Positions 25,438 through 36,431 are shown, numbered from the stretch's first letter. The stretch is DNA of 64,000 bases from Halomonas sp. H10-9-1 (GCF_040147005.1 NZ_JAMSHO010000001.1:1302001-1366000); one strand, 5' to 3'. Program-made: numbers and translations. The notes: generated from the sequence alone by a model not told the origin.

Positions 25438-26442
25438 CTAACGCGCCTTGCGGGCCCGCTTGCGTGTATACATCTCGGCATCCGACAGCTGCAGCAGCGT
25501 CATGGCATCGGTATCACTTGGCGTCGAGGTGATCACGCCGACGCTGGCCCCGGGATACTGGATGCGCTTGCCGCAGACTCGGAACTCGCCGGCGGTCAGT
25601 GCCTCCAGCGCCGCCTTGACGGCTTCACGCTCGGCCGATGGATCCTCGCCTGCCTGGCGCACGATCACGAACTCGTCGCCGCCGAAGCGTGCCACCAGGT
25701 CGTCGGCCTGACACCCGCCGACCAGGCGGTGGGCCATCTCGATCAGGAAGCGGTCCCCCGCGTCGTGGCCATGTTGGTCGTTGATCGCCTTGAAACCGTC
25801 CAGGTCGATGAAGGCCACATGCAAGCGGCCGCCGGCGCCCCCCGCCTGCTCGAGGCGCCGCGTGAGCTCCTGGAGCAGCGCGCGGCGGTTGGCGATGCCT
25901 GTCAGCGGGTCGGTGTTGGCGTGCTGGGCCAGGGTGCGGTTCTCGCTGACCAGCTGGCGCAGCAGGCGTTCGCTGTCCACGTAGCGGGCGATCAACTCGG
26001 CGAAGGTGTCCAGCGTCTCCATTGCCTCCGCCGACACCTCGATGGCCTGGTCGCTGGCCGCGCAAAGGGTGCCCAGCAGCGTCTCATCGCCCAGGCGGAT
26101 CGGTTGGCTGAGGTAGGTCTGGAGGCCGAGCTCGCGCGCCGCCTCGGAATCCCCCCAGCAGCTCGCCACGTCGGCGGTGTAGCGCTGCCCCTCGAGGATC
26201 GCCCGGCGGCAGAGGGTGTCCTCCCAAGGCACCGACAGCCCCTCGGGCAGCTGCAGACTGCCGCTGTTGCGGGCATACAACACCCGCTGCACGCCGGCCT
26301 GTTCGTCGATCAGCGTGAAGTAGGTGGAATGTAGCCCGGTGACCTCCTCCAGCAGGCGGAGCAGCGGGCGTATCACCGCCTCCAGGCGCGCGCCGAGTAC
26401 CGGCGTCTGCAGCAGCGACTGCGGGTCGACTCGGTCGTTCAT
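25438..26442 (-). CDS. GAF-GGDEF diguanylate cyclase
   Basis: 334 residues from MNDRVDPQSLLQ; GAGGAGG lies six bases before this ATG, which overlaps the stop of the upstream gene (ATGA). A GAF domain (about 25-160; STYFTLIDEQAGVQRVLYA) precedes a GGDEF domain with an intact RFGGDEF site. At the I-site position the sequence is QADD, lacking the Arg, so product inhibition is probably absent. Soluble, cytoplasmic. Part of a two-gene operon with the large PAS-GGDEF-EAL protein. Confidence 0.88.
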   Translation of the reverse strand: MNDRVDPQSLLQTPVLGARLEAVIRPLLRLLEEVTGLHSTYFTLIDEQAGVQRVLYARNSGSLQLPEGLSVPWEDTLCRRAILEGQRYTADVASCWGDSEAARELGLQTYLSQPIRLGDETLLGTLCAASDQAIEVSAEAMETLDTFAELIARYVDSERLLRQLVSENRTLAQHANTDPLTGIANRRALLQELTRRLEQAGGAGGRLHVAFIDLDGFKAINDQHGHDAGDRFLIEMAHRLVGGCQADDLVARFGGDEFVIVRQAGEDPSAEREAVKAALEALTAGEFRVCGKRIQYPGASVGVITSTPSDTDAMTLLQLSDAEMYTRKRARKAR

Positions 26443-29150
26443 TTTGCCTCCTCGGAATCCGTGGGTGTCGCGGGGCCGAGCCACTCTTCGGCGAACGCTT
26501 GCGCGGCGAGCGGACGGCCGAACCAGTAGCCCTGGGCCTCGTCGCAGCCCATCTCGGCGAGCGCCTCGGCCTGTGCGGCGGTTTCGACCCCTTCCGCTAC
26601 GGTCTTCATGCCCAGCGCCTGGGCCATGGCGATGATGGTGTTGATGATGGTGCGGTCGTGTCGACTCTCCAGCATGTGCCTGACGAAGGACATGTCGATC
26701 TTGAGGGCCTGAGCGGCGAAGCGGCGCAGGTAGGCAAGCGAGGAGTAGCCGGTGCCGAAGTCATCGATGGCCAGGGAGAAGCCCGCCCGGCGTAGTGCCC
26801 GGGTGATGGTCACCGCCTGCTCGGGGTCGCGCATGAAGTCGCTCTCGGTGAGCTCCAGGGCGATGGCACTGGCGGAAAGTCCGGCGGTCAGGCGCTGGAT
26901 ATGCTCGGCCAGGTGGGGGTCGGCGAACTGCTGCGCCGAGATGTTGAGCGAGAGCCGACCGGGCAGCGTCAGCTTCTGTTCGCCCCAGCCCAGCAGCTGG
27001 CGGGTGGCCTGCTCCAGTACCCGGTCTCCCAGCGCGCGGATCAGGCCACGCTCCTCGGCCAGTGGGATGAACTCGCCGGGACTGACCCAGCCCCAGGTCG
27101 CGTCCTGCCAGCGGCACAGCGCCTCGGCGCCGGTCAACCTGCCCGTACGCAGGTCGATCTGGGGCTGGTAGTGCAGTGCCAGGCGGTCCTCGCGGATCGC
27201 CTCGCCGAGGCGCTCGGTCATCTGCTGACGACGCTCCAGGGCGCGGTGCATGGAGACGCTGAAGGGGCAGACGCCGTCATCCTCGCGCTTGGCATGATAG
27301 AGCGCGATGCTGGCCGCCTTGAACAGCTCCCCCGGCGTTCGCGCATCGCGTGGGTAGCCTGCCAGGCCGATGGAAACCCGCAGCGAGAAGGCGTGGTGCT
27401 CGAGATGGATGGGGCGGGCGATGACCTCGCGCATGCGGGCGACGCACTGCTCGATGCGCTCCGGGGTAGCCTCGGGAACCAGCAGGGCGAACTCATCGCC
27501 GGAGAGCCGTGACAGCGTCTCGTTCGGTGCCACCGAGCGCTGCAGCCTGCCGGCCAGGGTGGCCAGCAGCCGGTCACCCAACTGGTGCCCATGCAGGTCG
27601 TTGATCTCCTTGAAGCGCCGAATGTCGAGCAGCAGCAGGCCCAGTGGCTTCAGGTCGCGCTCGGCGGTGTCGCGCATCGTCGCCAGGTCTTCCATGAAGC
27701 GCACACGGTTGGCAAGCCCCGTGGTGCCATCGAAGTAGGCGAGCTGGCGCATACGACGATGGTCATGGCGGCGCTCCACCTCCGCCGCAGCGCCGCTGGA
27801 GAGGATGCGCAGCACCGAGGAGGCGAAGCCGTTGGTCTCCGGCGGCTTACGGTAGAGCACCACGATGATGCCCTCCGGCTCGCCGCAGGTGCTGTCGAGT
27901 CGCCGCCCGATCCAGGCCGCGTGGTCCTCGGCAAGGCCTGCCCAGCGCAGCGGCGGATCCGCCTGCCCGGCACACTCCGGCGTCGTCATCAGCGTCGCGA
28001 AGGGCGAGGTCGAAAGGTCGAAGGCGTGAGCCTCCAGGCGCCCGTCACCCCCGACCGCGCTGACGGTGGTGAGGTGGCGCGGTGCGGTTGCCCTCTTCTG
28101 CCGCGGGGAGGCGTCTTGGGAGAAGGTGGCGATGAACCCGGCATCGGCCTCGAGAATCTCTACCAGGTGGCGCACCAACTGGTGGAAGTAGCCGTCGCCG
28201 ATGCGCGTGGTGATCGCCGCGGCCACCCGCGCCACGGCATCCTGCACCCGCTGCGCCTCGTGCTGCTCGGTGATGTCGCTGATGAAGCCCTCCAGGACCT
28301 TCACCTCATCCTCGGTGTCGTAGAGCGCCTGACCCTGCTCCAGCATCCAGCGCCACTGGCCGGAGGCGGTACGCAGCCGGTAGACCACCCGAAAGGGGCT
28401 GCACGTGGCGACGCCTTCCTCGACGGCGGCCTGCACCCGGGCACGGTCCAGCGGATGGATCAGCGCCGCATAGCTGACCTCGCGGCTATGCAGCAGCGCC
28501 TCGCGGGCGTAGCCGGTCAACGTTTCGGCCCCCTGGCTGACCACTAGCATCGTCCAGTCGGCATCATTCAGGCAGCGGTAGGCCATGCCGGGCAGGTGGT
28601 TGAGCAGCGTCTCGAGCCGACGCTCGCTCTCGCGGGCCACCGCCTCGCTCCTCTGCAGCGCCAGGTTGGCCTGGCTGCGCTCGATCTGGGCGCTCGCCTG
28701 GGCCGCGGCGATATGCAGGACCTCCGACTCGAGGCCGGCCAGGCGCATGGGGCTGCTGCTGAGTACCGCCAGCAGGCCCAGCGCTCGGCCGTCCTGGGCG
28801 TTGAGAGGCAGGCCAAGGTAGCCCTCCGCCCCCAGCTGCGACAGCAGCTCGTCTTCGGGAAAGCGGTGTTGCACCCCTTCCGGATAGAGGCAGACCGCCT
28901 GATCCACCACCGTCTCGCAGGGTGTGCCGGCCAGGTCGTAGCTGAGGTTGGGTGCCGGCTCGCCGCGTGACCATACCGCCAGGGTATACGCGCGATGATC
29001 CTCGCCGACCCGGGCCACCAGCACATGGTCCACGTCGAGGATCTCCGCCAGCTTCTTCACCAGGATGGAGAAGAAGTTCTCGCCGGTGGCCTGGCTCATC
29101 CCATCGGCCAGCAGTCGGAAGGCGGCTTCGGCGGTCACGCGGGCTTGCAT
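26439..29150 (-). CDS. Multi-sensor GAF-PAS-GGDEF-EAL protein
   Basis: 903 residues from MQARVTAEAAFRLLADG, chosen because AAGGA lies seven bases upstream; an open frame extends 54 codons further without protein-like sequence. Order: GAF (about 15-155; ENFFSILVKKLAEILDVDHVLVARV), coiled linker, PAS/PAC (about 175-290; GMAYRCLNDADWTMLVVSQGAETLTGY), second GAF-like domain (about 300-435), GGDEF (about 460-620, site RLSGDEF, so possibly reduced or inactive), EAL (about 635-885; EALCRWQDATWGWVSPGEFIPLAEERG; DDFGTGYSSLAYL). Likely a net phosphodiesterase tuned by several ligands. Co-transcribed with the cyclase that follows. Confidence 0.9.
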   Translation of the reverse strand: MQARVTAEAAFRLLADGMSQATGENFFSILVKKLAEILDVDHVLVARVGEDHRAYTLAVWSRGEPAPNLSYDLAGTPCETVVDQAVCLYPEGVQHRFPEDELLSQLGAEGYLGLPLNAQDGRALGLLAVLSSSPMRLAGLESEVLHIAAAQASAQIERSQANLALQRSEAVARESERRLETLLNHLPGMAYRCLNDADWTMLVVSQGAETLTGYAREALLHSREVSYAALIHPLDRARVQAAVEEGVATCSPFRVVYRLRTASGQWRWMLEQGQALYDTEDEVKVLEGFISDITEQHEAQRVQDAVARVAAAITTRIGDGYFHQLVRHLVEILEADAGFIATFSQDASPRQKRATAPRHLTTVSAVGGDGRLEAHAFDLSTSPFATLMTTPECAGQADPPLRWAGLAEDHAAWIGRRLDSTCGEPEGIIVVLYRKPPETNGFASSVLRILSSGAAAEVERRHDHRRMRQLAYFDGTTGLANRVRFMEDLATMRDTAERDLKPLGLLLLDIRRFKEINDLHGHQLGDRLLATLAGRLQRSVAPNETLSRLSGDEFALLVPEATPERIEQCVARMREVIARPIHLEHHAFSLRVSIGLAGYPRDARTPGELFKAASIALYHAKREDDGVCPFSVSMHRALERRQQMTERLGEAIREDRLALHYQPQIDLRTGRLTGAEALCRWQDATWGWVSPGEFIPLAEERGLIRALGDRVLEQATRQLLGWGEQKLTLPGRLSLNISAQQFADPHLAEHIQRLTAGLSASAIALELTESDFMRDPEQAVTITRALRRAGFSLAIDDFGTGYSSLAYLRRFAAQALKIDMSFVRHMLESRHDRTIINTIIAMAQALGMKTVAEGVETAAQAEALAEMGCDEAQGYWFGRPLAAQAFAEEWLGPATPTDSEEAK

Positions 29151-29535
29151 CGCTTCATCCTTGTTCCAATGACTCTCCGGGCACACGCTACCATACCATT
29201 TTGGCACAGGACCGATTGCCAAGGTTGCTTCGCCCTGGCGGCATCCGATGCTGGATGGGGCCGAGTGAGTGCGTTGCCGACACCATCCATTGGTCGCAGT
29301 ACCACCAGCCATTTGGGAAAGAACAGGCCTGGTTACGCTGCCTTATGCCCTACACCCGGCACGTCCATGCCTGACGATGATCTTGTAATTCATTGATTTT
29401 ATATGCTTGTGATCTGACTGTTTGCTCAATTTTCCGGACGAGCGAAGTATGCCTGCCAACCCCCTGGGTATTGGCCGCGCCGCTCAGATAGCGAGCACAC
29501 TTGATGGTTTCGTCATGCGGACTCAGGTGCAGATC
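29151..29535. other. Intergenic region with an inverted repeat
   Basis: 385 bases between two divergent units. It contains TTGGCA-N10-TGCCAA (29201-29222), a perfect 6-10-6 inverted repeat about 50-70 bases upstream of the sensor protein start, possibly an operator. No gene or RNA was recognised in the rest. Confidence 0.4.
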
Positions 29536-29632
29536 ATGTCGCAAACTACCGGGACAGCCGAACAGGCACCCTACACGGAAGCTACGGCCTTCAAGCCCGT
29601 ACCCTTGGCCCTCGGCCTCATCATCGGCCTAG

Positions 29633-31211
29633 CAGTCTGTCGGGTTATGGGTGTCGCTCACAGTAACGACACCCACTTCTCTCCATTTTCGTGTTGGCGC
29701 CGGCCATGTCAGCAACCTGGCGTCGTTCGGCAATCCTGGAGTAGCCTGAGCGCTTGTGACACCGCCCTATCAGGCTAAGGGACGGCCCTCAGCCTGCTGC
29801 CAAGCGATGCATCCGCTTGATATTCCATGCCAGGGTGGCCAGTCGCCACTCACCGCTGACCTTATCCAGACCGCGTAGCGAGAACTGCCGGAATCCCATC
29901 ACGTGTTTGATGATCCCGAAGACCGGCTCCACCGTGTGCTTGCGCAGCGCATAGAGCGCTCGGCCCGCCTGCGTCTTCAAGCGGTACGCCATGTGCTCGA
30001 CAGGGTCCTCGCTCTCCGGTGCGGGCGGGTCCGCGGCGAAACGTTCGAAGACCGGAAGGTGATGGACATCACGCCTCATCGCCAATAGCGGTTCGATACC
30101 ATGGTCATGGCAGGCCTGGATATTGGCGGTACTGAAGTAGCCGGTATCACCCAGCAGGTGGTCAGGCTTGCCCAGCGTCTCCGGGTAACCCTGCCAGGCC
30201 GTCAGTAACGGCATGACTTGCTGCTTGTCGTTGGTCGCCTGAGTGACGTGGACATGGGTCACCAGCAGACTCTCGGTATCGACGGCGGCCTGGGCGTTGT
30301 AGCACTGATCAAACCCCTTGCCGGTGACCGGCATGATGCGAGACTGCGGGTCGGTGAAGTTGATCTGGTCCTTGTCACGCGGGCCGCCAGTCGGCGGTTC
30401 GGGATCACGCCCACGGGGCTTCTTGCCGGCCTTGCGCTGTGCGTCTCGTCGCGCCACCTTTTCCTGGTAGGCGGCTTGCTCGGTGGCGTCCCGCTCCTCG
30501 GCACGCGCCTCGATCTTGGCCTTCGCCTCGGCGATGGCCGCCAGGCGTGCTTCACGGCGGGCAATCTCGGCGGGGATATCCATGCCATCGGCCGCATCCT
30601 CCTTGTCCGCCGACTCGGCCCGCTGCGTCAGCGCTTTCACCTCAGCCCTGAACTGCGCCTCCAGCTTCTTGGCGTGGCCATACGATAGCGCCTTGTGCTT
30701 GCTGGCGTTGGCCTTGAGCTTGGTGCCGTCCAGGGCGATGGTGCCGAGCTTGAGCAGCTTCATCTCGCGGGCCAGCAACAGCACCTGCACGAACAACTGT
30801 TCCAGTTCCGGCAGAAAGCGGCGGCGAAAGGTGGCCAGCGTGTCATGGTCGGGATGGGTATTGGCGGCCAGGTAACGGAACGCCACCGAGTCATAGGTGG
30901 CGCGCTCGATCTTGCGGCTGGAGACCACCCCGGTGGCGTAGCCGTAGACCAGCAGGCTCAGCAGTACCGCCGGGTGATGCGCCTTGTGCCCGCGGCCGGC
31001 GTAGCGCCGCGTTAATGCCGAGAGGTCCAGCTGCTCGACAACATCCACCACGAACCGTGCCAGGTGGCCATCGGGCAGCCACTCATCCACCGAAGGCGGC
31101 AGGAGATAGTCGGTCTGGCGGTCAACGGGGATGAAGCGACTCATGGCGACGTTCCAGTAGTGGCGGCATGCTGAGAGTATCTCACGGCATTATCGAAAAC
31201 CCGACAGACTG
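29633..31211. mobile_element. IS1182-family insertion sequence (1,579 bp)
   Basis: Terminal inverted repeats CAGTCTGTCGGGTT (29633-29646) and AACCCGACAGACTG (31198-31211) are exact over 14 bp. A CTAG target duplication flanks it (29629-29632 and 31212-31215). It contains a single transposase gene on the minus strand that looks intact, so the copy may be mobile. Confidence 0.92.
29789..31144 (-). CDS. IS1182-family transposase
   Basis: 451 residues. N-terminal DUF772-type domain (FIPVDRQTDYLLPPSVDEWL; LSLLVYGYATGVVSSRKIERA; HPDHDTLATFRRRFLPELEQLF), then the DDE core with TIALDGTKLKANAS (first Asp), HLLGDTGYFSTANIQAC (second Asp) and a C-terminal KHTVEPVFGIIKHVMGFRQF (Glu). A charged coiled-coil insertion (about 165-250) lies between the first and second acidic residues, as usual in IS1182. 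Complete. Confidence 0.93.
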   Translation of the reverse strand: MSRFIPVDRQTDYLLPPSVDEWLPDGHLARFVVDVVEQLDLSALTRRYAGRGHKAHHPAVLLSLLVYGYATGVVSSRKIERATYDSVAFRYLAANTHPDHDTLATFRRRFLPELEQLFVQVLLLAREMKLLKLGTIALDGTKLKANASKHKALSYGHAKKLEAQFRAEVKALTQRAESADKEDAADGMDIPAEIARREARLAAIAEAKAKIEARAEERDATEQAAYQEKVARRDAQRKAGKKPRGRDPEPPTGGPRDKDQINFTDPQSRIMPVTGKGFDQCYNAQAAVDTESLLVTHVHVTQATNDKQQVMPLLTAWQGYPETLGKPDHLLGDTGYFSTANIQACHDHGIEPLLAMRRDVHHLPVFERFAADPPAPESEDPVEHMAYRLKTQAGRALYALRKHTVEPVFGIIKHVMGFRQFSLRGLDKVSGEWRLATLAWNIKRMHRLAAG

Positions 31212-32719
31212 CTAGGGGTCTTCTTCCTGCTGCCGGAGTCGCTGGCATTCAATGCCCGTATCGTGGCGGGCATCGCCATGCTGATGGCCACCTGGTGGAT
31301 GACCGAGGCGATTCCGATCCCCGCCACCTCGCTGCTGCCACTGGTGCTGTTTCCCTTCTTCGACATCGCCTCGGTGGGGGCCACGGCCGCGCCCTACGCA
31401 CACAGCATCGTCTTCCTGGTGCTGGGCGGGGTGCTGCTCGGCCTGGCCACGCAGCGCTGGAACTTGCATCGACGCTTCGCCCTGCTGACCGTACTCACCG
31501 TGGGCACCAAGCCGGCGCAGATCGTCTTCGGCCTGATGGCAGCCAGCTGGTTCATCACCATGTGGGTCAGTAACACCGCCACCGCGGTGATCATGGTACC
31601 TATCGGCGGCTCCATCATCGCCCTGGTGAAGTCGCTGGGTAATGGTGATGACACGCCCAAGTTCTCGGCCGCCGTGCTGCTGGGTATCGCCTACGCCATC
31701 ACCATCGGTTCCATGGCGACGCTTATCGGTCAACCGCCCATGGCGCTGATGCGCGCCTATATGGAGGATACCCATGGCCTGACCATCGGCTTTGGCCACT
31801 GGATGCTGATGGGCGTGCCGTTCTCCGCCACCATGTTGGTTCTGGCGTGGTTCGTGCTGAACAAGATCGTGTTCCGCGCCGAGGTCGAGGACATCAAGGG
31901 CGGTCGGCAGATGATCGAGTCCGAGCTCAAGGCCATGGGCCGACTGACGCCGGAAGAGGGGCGGGTGCTGATGGTCTTCGCCGGGGCGGTCTTCTGCTGG
32001 GTGTTCCTGCCGCTGATCGCGAGGATTCCTGCGGTGCAGGGTGCGCTGCCGTGGCTGTCCAACATCAACGACACCAGCGTGGCGATCCTGGCCGCGATCC
32101 TGATGTTCGTGATTCCCGCCTCCAGGGGGCAGGGTGCGTTGCTGGAATGGACGGCCACGCGTGACGTTCCCTGGGGCGTACTGATCCTGTTCGGCGGCGG
32201 CCTGACCCTCTCTGCGCAGTTCACGGCCACCGGGCTGAGTGTCTGGATCGGCGAGAGCGTCTCGGGCTTGTCGGGACTCCCGCCGATCATGATCCTGGCC
32301 GTCACCGCCATCGTGATCATCCTGCTCACGTAGCTGACCAGCAACACGGCCACGGCGGCGGCCTTCTTCCCGATCATGGGGGCCATTGCCGTCGGGCTGG
32401 GTATTGAGCCCTTCCTGATGACCATCGTGGTGACCTTCGCGGTGAGCTGTGCCTTCATGTTGCCGGTGGCGACGCCTTCCAACGCCGTGGCCTTCGCCAC
32501 CGGCGACCTGCCGATCAAGCACATGATCCGCGCCGGCATCTGGCTCAACATTATCGGCCTGCTGGTGATCATGGTGGCTCTCTACACCATCGTGCCACTG
32601 GTCTTCGACGTCTCGTTCTGATCCAGCCATGGTCTTCCCGCCCCAATTTTGATGAGATAGCCGCCTGTCACCATGGCCGCCTGCGGCGGCCGTGCTCATC
32701 GCCAAGGGAACCGCAGCAC

Positions 32720-35134
32720 ATGATCCTCACCCTCAACCAGCTGGAGCGGCACCTGTTCAAGGCCGCCGACATCCTGCGTGGGCGCATGGACGCCTCGGAG
32801 TTCAAGGAATACATCTTCGGCATGCTCTTCCTGAAGCGCTGCTCGGACGTGTTCGAGCAGCGTCAGGAGGAGGTGCGTGAGCAGCTCGCCCAGGCCGGCA
32901 GGAGCGAGATCGATATCGCCCAGGTCATCGAGATGACGAGCTGGTACAAGGCCACCTTCTACGTGCCCGAGCAGGCGCGCTGGTCCTATCTGCTCAAGGA
33001 GGCGCACCAGGGTGTCGGCAATGCGCTGAACAAGGCGCTGGCGGGCCTGGAGGAGCATAACCCCAGCCTCGCCGGGGTGCTGGAGCATATCGACTTCACC
33101 CGCAAGGTGGGCTCCACCACCCTGCCGGACAAGAAGCTCCGGGACCTGATTACCCACTTCAGCGAGTACCGCCTGCGTAACGAGGACTTCGAGTTCCCCG
33201 ATCTGCTCGGCGCCGCCTACGAGTATCTGATCCGCGACTTCGCCGACTCCGCCGGCAAGAAGGGTGGCGAGTTCTACACCCCGCGCCCGGTGGTCCGCAT
33301 GATGGTGCGGCTGATGGACCCCGAGGAGGGCCATAGCGTCTACGACCCCTGCATGGGCTCTGGCGGTATGCTGATCCACGCCAAGGAGTACCTGGAGGAG
33401 CAGGGCTGCGACCCACGCCGGCTCAACCTGTTCGGCCAGGAGGCGTCGGGCTCGGTATGGGCCATCGCCAAGATGAACATGCTGCTGCACGGGGTGAGCA
33501 GTGCGGATCTGCGCAACGACGACACTCTCACCGACCCACAGCACGTCGAGGGCGGCGAGCTTACGCGCTTCGATCGCATCCTCACCAACCCGCCTTTCTC
33601 CATCGGCTATACGCCGAGCCAGAACTTCCCCGAGCGTTTCCATTACGGCAGCGTGCCCGAGGGCGCCAAGAAGGCCGACCTGATGTTCCTGCAGCATATG
33701 GTCGCCTGCCTCAAGTCCGATGGCCGCCTGGCCACCGTCATGCCCCACGGCGTGCTGTTCCGCGGCGGCGACGAGAAGCGCATCCGCGCCGGCATGCTCG
33801 AGGACGACCTGGTGGAAGCGGTGATCGGCCTGGCGCCCAATCTCTTCTACGGCACCGGCATCCCGGCCAGCATCCTGATCCTGCGTGCCAAGGGCGCCAA
33901 GCCCGAGGCGCGTCAGGGCAAGGTGCTGTTCATCAATGCCGATCGCGAATACTATGAGGGCCGCGCCCAGAACCACCTGCTGCCCGAGCATATCGAGAAG
34001 ATCGCCAGCACCTTCGATGCCTTCGATGACGTGCCCGGCTTCGCCCGGGTGGTACCCATCGAGGAGCTGCGCAACAACGACTACAACCTCAACATCCGCC
34101 GCTACGCCGATAACACCCCACCGCCGGAGCCCCAGGATGTGCGCGCCCACCTCAAGGGTGGCGTGCCGGTGGCCGAGATCGAGGCCAAGCGCCCGCTGTT
34201 CGACGCCCAGGGCCTCGACCCCATGGCGCTCTTTACCCCCAGGGCGAACGATCCCGACTATGCAGACTTCGCCGAGTGCCTGAGCGAGAAGCGCGACCTC
34301 AAGCCCGCCATCGAACAGGACACCGGCCTGACGAGCAAGGAGGCCAGCGTGATGGCCGCCTTCGAGACCTGGTGGGCGGAACACGGGGCGAGCATCACGG
34401 GGCTCTCCGGCAACGGAGGCCGCCTCACCCAGCTGCGCGACGAGCTGCTCAGCAGCTTCTCTGAGGCGCTTGAGCCCACCGCCATGCTCGACCGTTTCGC
34501 GGTGCGCGGGATCATCGCCGGCTTCTGGTTCGACAACAAGAACGAGTTTCGTACCCTGCAGGCCCGCGGCTGTCCGGGTGTGGTGGACGCCTGGCGCACC
34601 AGTATCAACAGCCTTTTGGAAGACGAGCAGAGCAAGGCCAATCCGCTGGACCACCGTCTGGTCCACTTCCTGCTGGCGGACTACGTGGCCGAGCTGGAAG
34701 CACTCGACGCCCAGCGCGCCGAGCTGGACGCCCGCATCAAGGCCGCCGAGGCCAAGCCCGACAATGACGACGACGCCGAGAGCGATGACGGCGAGGACGA
34801 CGCGCCCACCGAAGACGAGATCAAGGCCTGGAAGAAGGAGCGCACTCAGGTGCGTAAACAGCACCGCGCCAAACAGGCCAGCTTCGAGCAGCACCTCAAC
34901 GCCGCCGTGGACGCCCTGGACGAACCCGCCGCCGCCGAGCTGGTGAGTACCATTCTGCACAACGACCTCAAGGGCATCCTCGAGCGCTATATCCGCCAGC
35001 AGCGCCAGCAGGTGATCGCCGCCTTCGAGACCTGGTGGGACAAGTACCGGGTGACGCTGGCCGATATCGAGGCCGAGCGAGATGCCGCCGCCAAGGAGCT
35101 GCAGCAGTATTTGGAGGGGCTGGAGTATGCTTGA
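32720..35134 (+). CDS. hsdM: Type I restriction-modification DNA methyltransferase subunit HsdM
   Basis: 804 residues. The N-terminal helical domain ([38 protein letters not shown]) is standard, followed by an N6-adenine methyltransferase core with SAM motif [10 protein letters not shown] (about residue 208) and catalytic NPPF (about 289). It is longer than classical HsdM (about 520): residues 500-804 form a helical, partly acidic coiled-coil tail ([24 protein letters not shown]), common in this HsdM subgroup. With HsdS it modifies the recognition site and is required for restriction. AAGGGAA precedes the ATG. Its last eight bases overlap hsdS. Confidence 0.93.
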   Translation: MILTLNQLERHLFKAADILRGRMDASEFKEYIFGMLFLKRCSDVFEQRQEEVREQLAQAGRSEIDIAQVIEMTSWYKATFYVPEQARWSYLLKEAHQGVGNALNKALAGLEEHNPSLAGVLEHIDFTRKVGSTTLPDKKLRDLITHFSEYRLRNEDFEFPDLLGAAYEYLIRDFADSAGKKGGEFYTPRPVVRMMVRLMDPEEGHSVYDPCMGSGGMLIHAKEYLEEQGCDPRRLNLFGQEASGSVWAIAKMNMLLHGVSSADLRNDDTLTDPQHVEGGELTRFDRILTNPPFSIGYTPSQNFPERFHYGSVPEGAKKADLMFLQHMVACLKSDGRLATVMPHGVLFRGGDEKRIRAGMLEDDLVEAVIGLAPNLFYGTGIPASILILRAKGAKPEARQGKVLFINADREYYEGRAQNHLLPEHIEKIASTFDAFDDVPGFARVVPIEELRNNDYNLNIRRYADNTPPPEPQDVRAHLKGGVPVAEIEAKRPLFDAQGLDPMALFTPRANDPDYADFAECLSEKRDLKPAIEQDTGLTSKEASVMAAFETWWAEHGASITGLSGNGGRLTQLRDELLSSFSEALEPTAMLDRFAVRGIIAGFWFDNKNEFRTLQARGCPGVVDAWRTSINSLLEDEQSKANPLDHRLVHFLLADYVAELEALDAQRAELDARIKAAEAKPDNDDDAESDDGEDDAPTEDEIKAWKKERTQVRKQHRAKQASFEQHLNAAVDALDEPAAAELVSTILHNDLKGILERYIRQQRQQVIAAFETWWDKYRVTLADIEAERDAAAKELQQYLEGLEYA

Positions 35135-36431
35135 ACCTATAGCCGAATTGGCTGAAATCAATCCACCTCTCAGAGCGCCAACTCCAGATAGCCCTGACGC
35201 ACCCATCTCGTTCATCCCGATGGGTGACGTGAGTGAAAGTGGTCAGTGGATGGCTCGCCAGACAAGACCATTACGAGAGGTGAAGTCTGGCTTCACCCCT
35301 TTCCAGGAAGGCGATGTTCTTTTCGCGAAGATCACCCCCTGCATGGAGAATGGAAAGGGCGCCCATGCTTTTGGCCTTGAGAGCGGTGTCGGCTACGGCA
35401 GCACGGAGTTCCATGTCCTGCGAGCCAAAGCTGGAAACTCCCCACGCTATATCTTCCACCTCTCCCAAAGCTCGAGCCTCAGGCTGAAAGCAGAAGCCTC
35501 TATGATCGGGTCAGCCGGTCAGAAGCGAGTGCCCTCGGACTTCTTTCGGAAGCACCGAGTCTTTGCTCCCGACTCGGCTGAGCAACGCCTCATCGCTGGC
35601 ATCCTCGACACCCTCGATACCCAGATCCAGAAGACCGAGGCGCTGATCGCCAAGTTGGAGAAAGTCAAGGAGGGCCTGCTCCAAGACCTGCTGACCCGCG
35701 GTATCGACAAGAACGGTCGACTGCGCCCCAGCCCCGGGCAGGCGCCGGAGCTCTATAAGGAGTCGCCGCTGGGGTTGATTCCGAGGGAGTGGGAAGTGAA
35801 AAGATTGGAAGGCCTGCTTGACGGTATTGATGCTGGATGGAGCCCCAGCTGTTCAGACGTTGCGCCTAAAGAAGGCGAATGGGGTGTATTGAAAGTGAGT
35901 GCCATTTCTACAGGGTCTTACCTACCCCATAAGTCAAAGACTCTTCCGGAGAGGCTCTCTCCCATAGAAGAAATTGAAGTTAAATCGGGCGACGTGATTT
36001 GCGTCAGAGCAAATGGCGTTGCCGACTTGGTAGGAAAAGTGGCATATGTATCCTCCACCCCAAGGAGGCTGATGCTTTCAGATAAAACACTTCGACTAAG
36101 ACCGGGAAAAAACCTTGATTCACGCTTTCTATTTCTTCTTATGGGTAGTGCAAGTTCGAGGAGGCAAATCGCTTCATTGATAAGCGGGAGTAGCGGGCAA
36201 AAAAACCTTTCCCAGAGCCAGATAAACTCAATGAGAGTAAAGGCTCCCAGTATTGACGAACAGAGAAGGATTTCCGGCGCATTATCTTCAATAACCAGTC
36301 GGATCGAGCACGAAAAATCTGCATGCAATAATGCAGCAACCCTTAAGTCAGGCCTAATGGACGACCTCCTTACCGGCCGCGTCCGCGTCACCCCGCTTCT
36401 TGAAAGGACCCAGGCCACCACCCCGGCATAG
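35127..36431 (+). CDS. hsdS: Type I restriction-modification specificity subunit HsdS
   Basis: 434 residues from [11 protein letters not shown], overlapping the hsdM end. Two target-recognition domains (about 1-150 and 220-375) are each followed by a conserved helical repeat: [20 protein letters not shown] (central) and [20 protein letters not shown] (C-terminal), which set the spacing between the two half-sites. The TRDs are visibly AT-richer than the rest (about 47% GC at 35941-36000 and 43% at 36121-36180 by hand count), as expected when TRDs are exchanged horizontally. Both TRDs look intact; the sequence recognised cannot be predicted. Confidence 0.92.
   Translation: MLEPIAELAEINPPLRAPTPDSPDAPISFIPMGDVSESGQWMARQTRPLREVKSGFTPFQEGDVLFAKITPCMENGKGAHAFGLESGVGYGSTEFHVLRAKAGNSPRYIFHLSQSSSLRLKAEASMIGSAGQKRVPSDFFRKHRVFAPDSAEQRLIAGILDTLDTQIQKTEALIAKLEKVKEGLLQDLLTRGIDKNGRLRPSPGQAPELYKESPLGLIPREWEVKRLEGLLDGIDAGWSPSCSDVAPKEGEWGVLKVSAISTGSYLPHKSKTLPERLSPIEEIEVKSGDVICVRANGVADLVGKVAYVSSTPRRLMLSDKTLRLRPGKNLDSRFLFLLMGSASSRRQIASLISGSSGQKNLSQSQINSMRVKAPSIDEQRRISGALSSITSRIEHEKSACNNAATLKSGLMDDLLTGRVRVTPLLERTQATTPA

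Larger units (their letters stand above)
29536..32621 (+). pseudogene. DASS/SLC13 sodium:anion symporter, disrupted by IS and nonsense codon
   Basis: The N-terminal part MSQTTGTAEQAPYTEATAFK...ALGLIIGL ends at 29632, where an IS1182-type element is inserted. The frame resumes at 31213 (GVFFLLPESLAFNARIVAG, TWWMTEAIPIPATSLLPLVLFP, SNTATAVIMVPIGGSIIAL, GTLIGQPPMA-like loop) and would read on to 32621 ([37 protein letters not shown]) but for an in-frame TAG at 32331-32333, at a position where carriers of this family have a Glu or similar before L-T-S-N-T-A-T. Removing the element and one CTAG copy restores the reading frame exactly. Family members import C4-dicarboxylates, citrate or sulfate. 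The two independent lesions mean the transporter is dead. Confidence 0.9.

Noticed and set aside
29201..29222. Sigma-54 promoter (TGGCAC...TTGC)
   Set aside because: The spacing between GG and GC is 13, not the required 10; the sequence is better read as a TTGGCA-N10-TGCCAA inverted repeat.
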